Part shown: piece after piece, positions 6,655-8,275 of the stretch
Layout of the letters: the number at the start of each line of letters is the position of its first letter
How positions within the stretch are numbered: the stretch's first letter is position 1
Made by a program: the position numbers and the translations under genes
DNA from: Flavobacteriaceae bacterium
GTDB taxonomy: Bacteria > Bacteroidota > Bacteroidia > Flavobacteriales > Flavobacteriaceae
Length of the DNA stretch: 8,275 bases
Direction of reading: 5' to 3'
Assembly: GCA_016763215.1 (NCBI GenBank)
Contig: JAESUF010000359.1
Location: 1 to 8,275 of the forward strand
Notes under the pieces: generated by a model
What the model was told of the DNA's origin: nothing
Databases searched by the model: none
What the model saw: only the letters and a program-made list of their open reading frames with translations

Positions 6655-7668
6655 TTAATTCTTCCAATTATTAATCCATTTTACCATTACATCTACCCAG
6701 TTTTCATTGTCATTCATACAAGGAATGTATTTAAAATTTTCTCCACCAGACTCCGTAAATTGATGTTTCCCTTCCATAGCAATCTCTTCTAATGTTTCCA
6801 AACAATCAGAGACAAATGATGGGTCTATAACAGCGAGTTTCTTTTTTCCTTCTTTTGGCAGGCGCTCAAATTCAAAATCTGTATAAGGCTTTAGCCAAGG
6901 ATCTTTTAAAAGGCGAGATTGAAAAGAATTACTATAGGTTCCTTCTTTGAGTCCAAGTTCTTCTACAATTTCTTTGGTCGTTTCAAAGCATTGGTGTCTA
7001 TAGCAAGTTTTGTGAGCTTCAGAAGGAGAATCACAACAAGTGCCATCAATTTTACAATGACTTTGTGTGGTGTCAGACTTTAGAACGTGACGCTCTGGAA
7101 TACCATGATAAGAAAACAGAATATGATCGTAGTCAAATCCATTCAAATGCTCTTGAATGTTAGCACTCATTGCTTTGATGTAGTTTTTCTCATTATAGAA
7201 AACAGGTAAAACATCCATTTTTATTGTTGGATACTTTTTGTGTAGTATGTTTTCAGCTTTTGCAACAACAGTTTCAGACGATGACATTGCATAATGTGGA
7301 TACAAAGGAACAAGTAAAATTTCATCAACTCCCTGATCTGCTAACTCCTTAATCCCCTTTTCTATGCTCATAGAACCATAGCGCATTCCCAAAGCAACAG
7401 GAATATCAATTTTAGCAGTGACCTCTTTAGAAAAACGTTCAGAAATTACGATTAAAGGCGAGCCTTCTTTCCACCATATTTTTTTATAAGCCGCAGCAGA
7501 TTTCTTAGGCCTAACATTTAAAATGATTCCTTTAATTAGCAAGAAACGTTTCCAATAAGGAATGTCTATAACACGTTCATCCATTAGAAACTCATCCAAA
7601 TATTTACGAACATCTTTTATGCTTGTACTCTCAGGTGATCCTAAATTAACTAATAAAACTCCTTTCAT
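6655..7668 (-). CDS. hemH: Ferrochelatase with an internal cysteine-rich segment
   Basis: Ferrochelatase inserts Fe2+ into protoporphyrin IX to give protohaem, the final step of the pathway. The protein has 337 residues, normal for bacterial HemH. The N-terminus VLLVNLGSPES is the standard family opening. Other landmarks are PLIVISERF (71-79), PLYPHYAMSSSET (121-133), FSYHGIPERH (185-194) with the catalytic-type His188, TYSNSFQSRL (244-253), and SDCLETLEEI (287-296) with Glu291 at the position of the conserved catalytic glutamate. In human ferrochelatase the residue two before that Glu is His; here it is Cys289. Between 205 and 227 there are five cysteines (205, 211, 212, 222, 227), which fits the reported class of ferrochelatases that ligate a [2Fe-2S] cluster through an internal ~20-residue segment. 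No C-terminal cysteine cluster is present. The ATG at 7666-7668 lies 31 bp after the methyltransferase stop, and the pair probably share a transcript. Confidence 0.97.
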   Translation of the reverse strand: MKGVLLVNLGSPESTSIKDVRKYLDEFLMDERVIDIPYWKRFLLIKGIILNVRPKKSAAAYKKIWWKEGSPLIVISERFSKEVTAKIDIPVALGMRYGSMSIEKGIKELADQGVDEILLVPLYPHYAMSSSETVVAKAENILHKKYPTIKMDVLPVFYNEKNYIKAMSANIQEHLNGFDYDHILFSYHGIPERHVLKSDTTQSHCKIDGTCCDSPSEAHKTCYRHQCFETTKEIVEELGLKEGTYSNSFQSRLLKDPWLKPYTDFEFERLPKEGKKKLAVIDPSFVSDCLETLEEIAMEGKHQFTESGGENFKYIPCMNDNENWVDVMVKWINNWKN

Positions 7669-7679
7669 AATTTGTTTTT

Positions 7680-7698
7680 AATTTCGCTCGAACTGACA
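7680..7698 (-). repeat. Half-copy of the palindromic element end
   Basis: Read on the minus strand this is TGTCAGTTCGAGCGAAATT, which matches the left end of the element at 5203-5220 (TGTCAGTTCGAGTGAATT) over its first 12 bases and, after one C/T change, three more. It fills most of the 31-bp gap between the methyltransferase stop and the hemH start. The rest of the element is absent, so it is a remnant or an independent half-unit. Confidence 0.55.
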
Positions 7699-7699
7699 C

Positions 7700-8206
7700 T
7701 TATTTTTTTCTCAATTGATTTGTTGCTTCATACAATGCAATGCTTAAACTATGAATAACATTCATTGATGAATTCCGACCATACATAGGGATGGAAATTG
7801 TGCCGTCTATGTGGCTGATGTCCTCTATTCCATTGCGTTCGCTCCCTAGGAGCAATACTATTTTATTGTGATTTTTGAAATTGTATTCTTGAATAGGAAT
7901 GCTTTTGTCAGTAATTTCTATCCCCAAAATAGTGTTCCCTTCTTCTTTTAATTGATGGATTAAATCGGTGAAGCTTTCGTAAAATTCATGCTCAATTTGA
8001 TCGATTGTATTTCTAGCTGTTCTTTTAACATTTCTATTTTCTGTAGAAGGCGAGCTTTCATGTAAATATATTTTCGAAACACCAAAACTCTCAGCAATAC
8101 GGAAGCACATTCCAATATTTTCAGGGGTTCTAATCGCATCACAAACAATAGTGATCGGGAATAGTTGTTGGTTATTTTGTATGTCGTAATGACTAAGTTG
8201 CTTCAT
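7700..8206 (-). CDS. TrmH/SpoU-family RNA methyltransferase (SPOUT fold)
   Basis: The protein has 168 residues and consists of the SPOUT catalytic domain only, without the N-terminal RNA-binding extension of larger SpoU proteins. The three family motifs are present: motif 1 AIRTPENIGMCFRIAESFGV (24-43) with Asn30 and Arg36; motif 2 LLLGSERNGIE (118-128); and motif 3 SIPMYGRNSSMNV (138-150) with Ser147 and Asn149. Enzymes of this type transfer a methyl group from S-adenosylmethionine, usually to a ribose 2'-OH in tRNA or rRNA; the target nucleotide cannot be inferred here. The cytoplasmic enzyme has no evident link to haem synthesis. Its gene starts 4 bp after the stop of the upstream regulator and ends 31 bp before hemH, so all three are likely read together. 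The ATG at 8204-8206 gives the full motif 1 and is the natural start. Confidence 0.93.
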   Translation of the reverse strand: MKQLSHYDIQNNQQLFPITIVCDAIRTPENIGMCFRIAESFGVSKIYLHESSPSTENRNVKRTARNTIDQIEHEFYESFTDLIHQLKEEGNTILGIEITDKSIPIQEYNFKNHNKIVLLLGSERNGIEDISHIDGTISIPMYGRNSSMNVIHSLSIALYEATNQLRKK

Positions 8207-8210
8207 TTGA

Positions 8211-8275
8211 TTAGTTGTTCAAAGACATTACATATTTCTTTGGGGTCGTCCCAAATTTCTTTTTAAAAGCAGCAA
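8211..8275 (-). CDS. C-terminal end of an AraC-type transcriptional regulator (partial)
   Basis: On the minus strand the window edge opens into a frame that reads AAFKKKFGTTPKKYVMSLNN and stops at TAA (8211-8213). The pattern F-K-K-x-F-G-x-T-P-x-x-Y is the end of the second helix-turn-helix of the AraC/XylS DNA-binding domain, so a regulator with that C-terminal domain probably lies just outside the window. Only ~20 residues are visible, so sensor domain and target are unknown. The stop lies 4 bp before the methyltransferase ATG, which suggests translational coupling. Confidence 0.75.
   Translation of the reverse strand, partial: AAFKKKFGTTPKKYVMSLNN

Noticed and set aside
7960..8148. 62-codon frame on the minus strand
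   Set aside because: It is a shifted frame inside the methyltransferase gene, covering the region that encodes motif 1 in the true frame.
1..8275. CRISPR array, tRNA or rRNA gene, insertion sequence with transposase, defence or toxin-antitoxin genes
   Set aside because: I found no regularly spaced repeats, cloverleaf-like segments, DDE or serine/tyrosine recombinase motifs, or paired small genes on either strand.

Overview
This window looks like chromosomal DNA from a low-GC member of the Bacteroidota, most likely a marine Flavobacteriaceae species. Three things point there. The RecR, HemJ and HemH proteins have a flavobacterial character. The strong start sites lack Shine-Dalgarno sequences. 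A TAnnTTTG-type (Bacteroidota primary sigma factor) -7 box lies just before recR. The genus cannot be named from the sequence alone.

Layout. (1) Positions 1-3387, plus strand, are an accessory carbohydrate-related pair. The 3' end of a TPR/DUF5107-like protein is followed after only 8 nt by a 1023-residue lipoprotein with a GH123-like (DUF6067-type) N-terminal region, a barrel-like region with a YLDD motif and a C-terminal beta domain. This is probably the end of a glycan-use operon that begins outside the window. (2) Positions 3388-3701 are a 314-bp non-coding stretch full of inverted repeats, including a hairpin plus T-tract that could terminate the upstream operon. It separates the accessory pair from core genes. 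(3) Positions 3702-5135, minus strand, encode a sodium:solute symporter. (4) Positions 5136-5342 are the divergent spacer. Most of it is a ~115-bp imperfect palindrome that resembles a dispersed flavobacterial repeat, and a candidate recR promoter lies at its edge. (5) Positions 5343-5960, plus strand, are recR. (6) Positions 5997-8275, minus strand, are a co-directional cluster. In transcription order it holds the tail of an AraC-type regulator, a TrmH/SpoU-type RNA methyltransferase, ferrochelatase (hemH) and HemJ-type protoporphyrinogen oxidase.

How the genes work together. HemJ and HemH catalyse the last two steps of protoporphyrin-dependent haem synthesis (protoporphyrinogen IX to protoporphyrin IX to protohaem), so their adjacency is functionally coherent. 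RecR (recombinational repair) and the symporter are probably neighbours by core synteny rather than function. The lipoprotein is likely exported and attached to a membrane to act on a glycan; its substrate cannot be read from the sequence.

I see no CRISPR array, tRNA or rRNA gene, transposase, or recognisable defence or secretion system. The points most worth a second look are the unassigned catalytic chemistry of the GH123-like lipoprotein, the internal five-cysteine segment of HemH, the palindromic element beside recR with a half-copy before hemH, and the possibly leaderless recR transcript.
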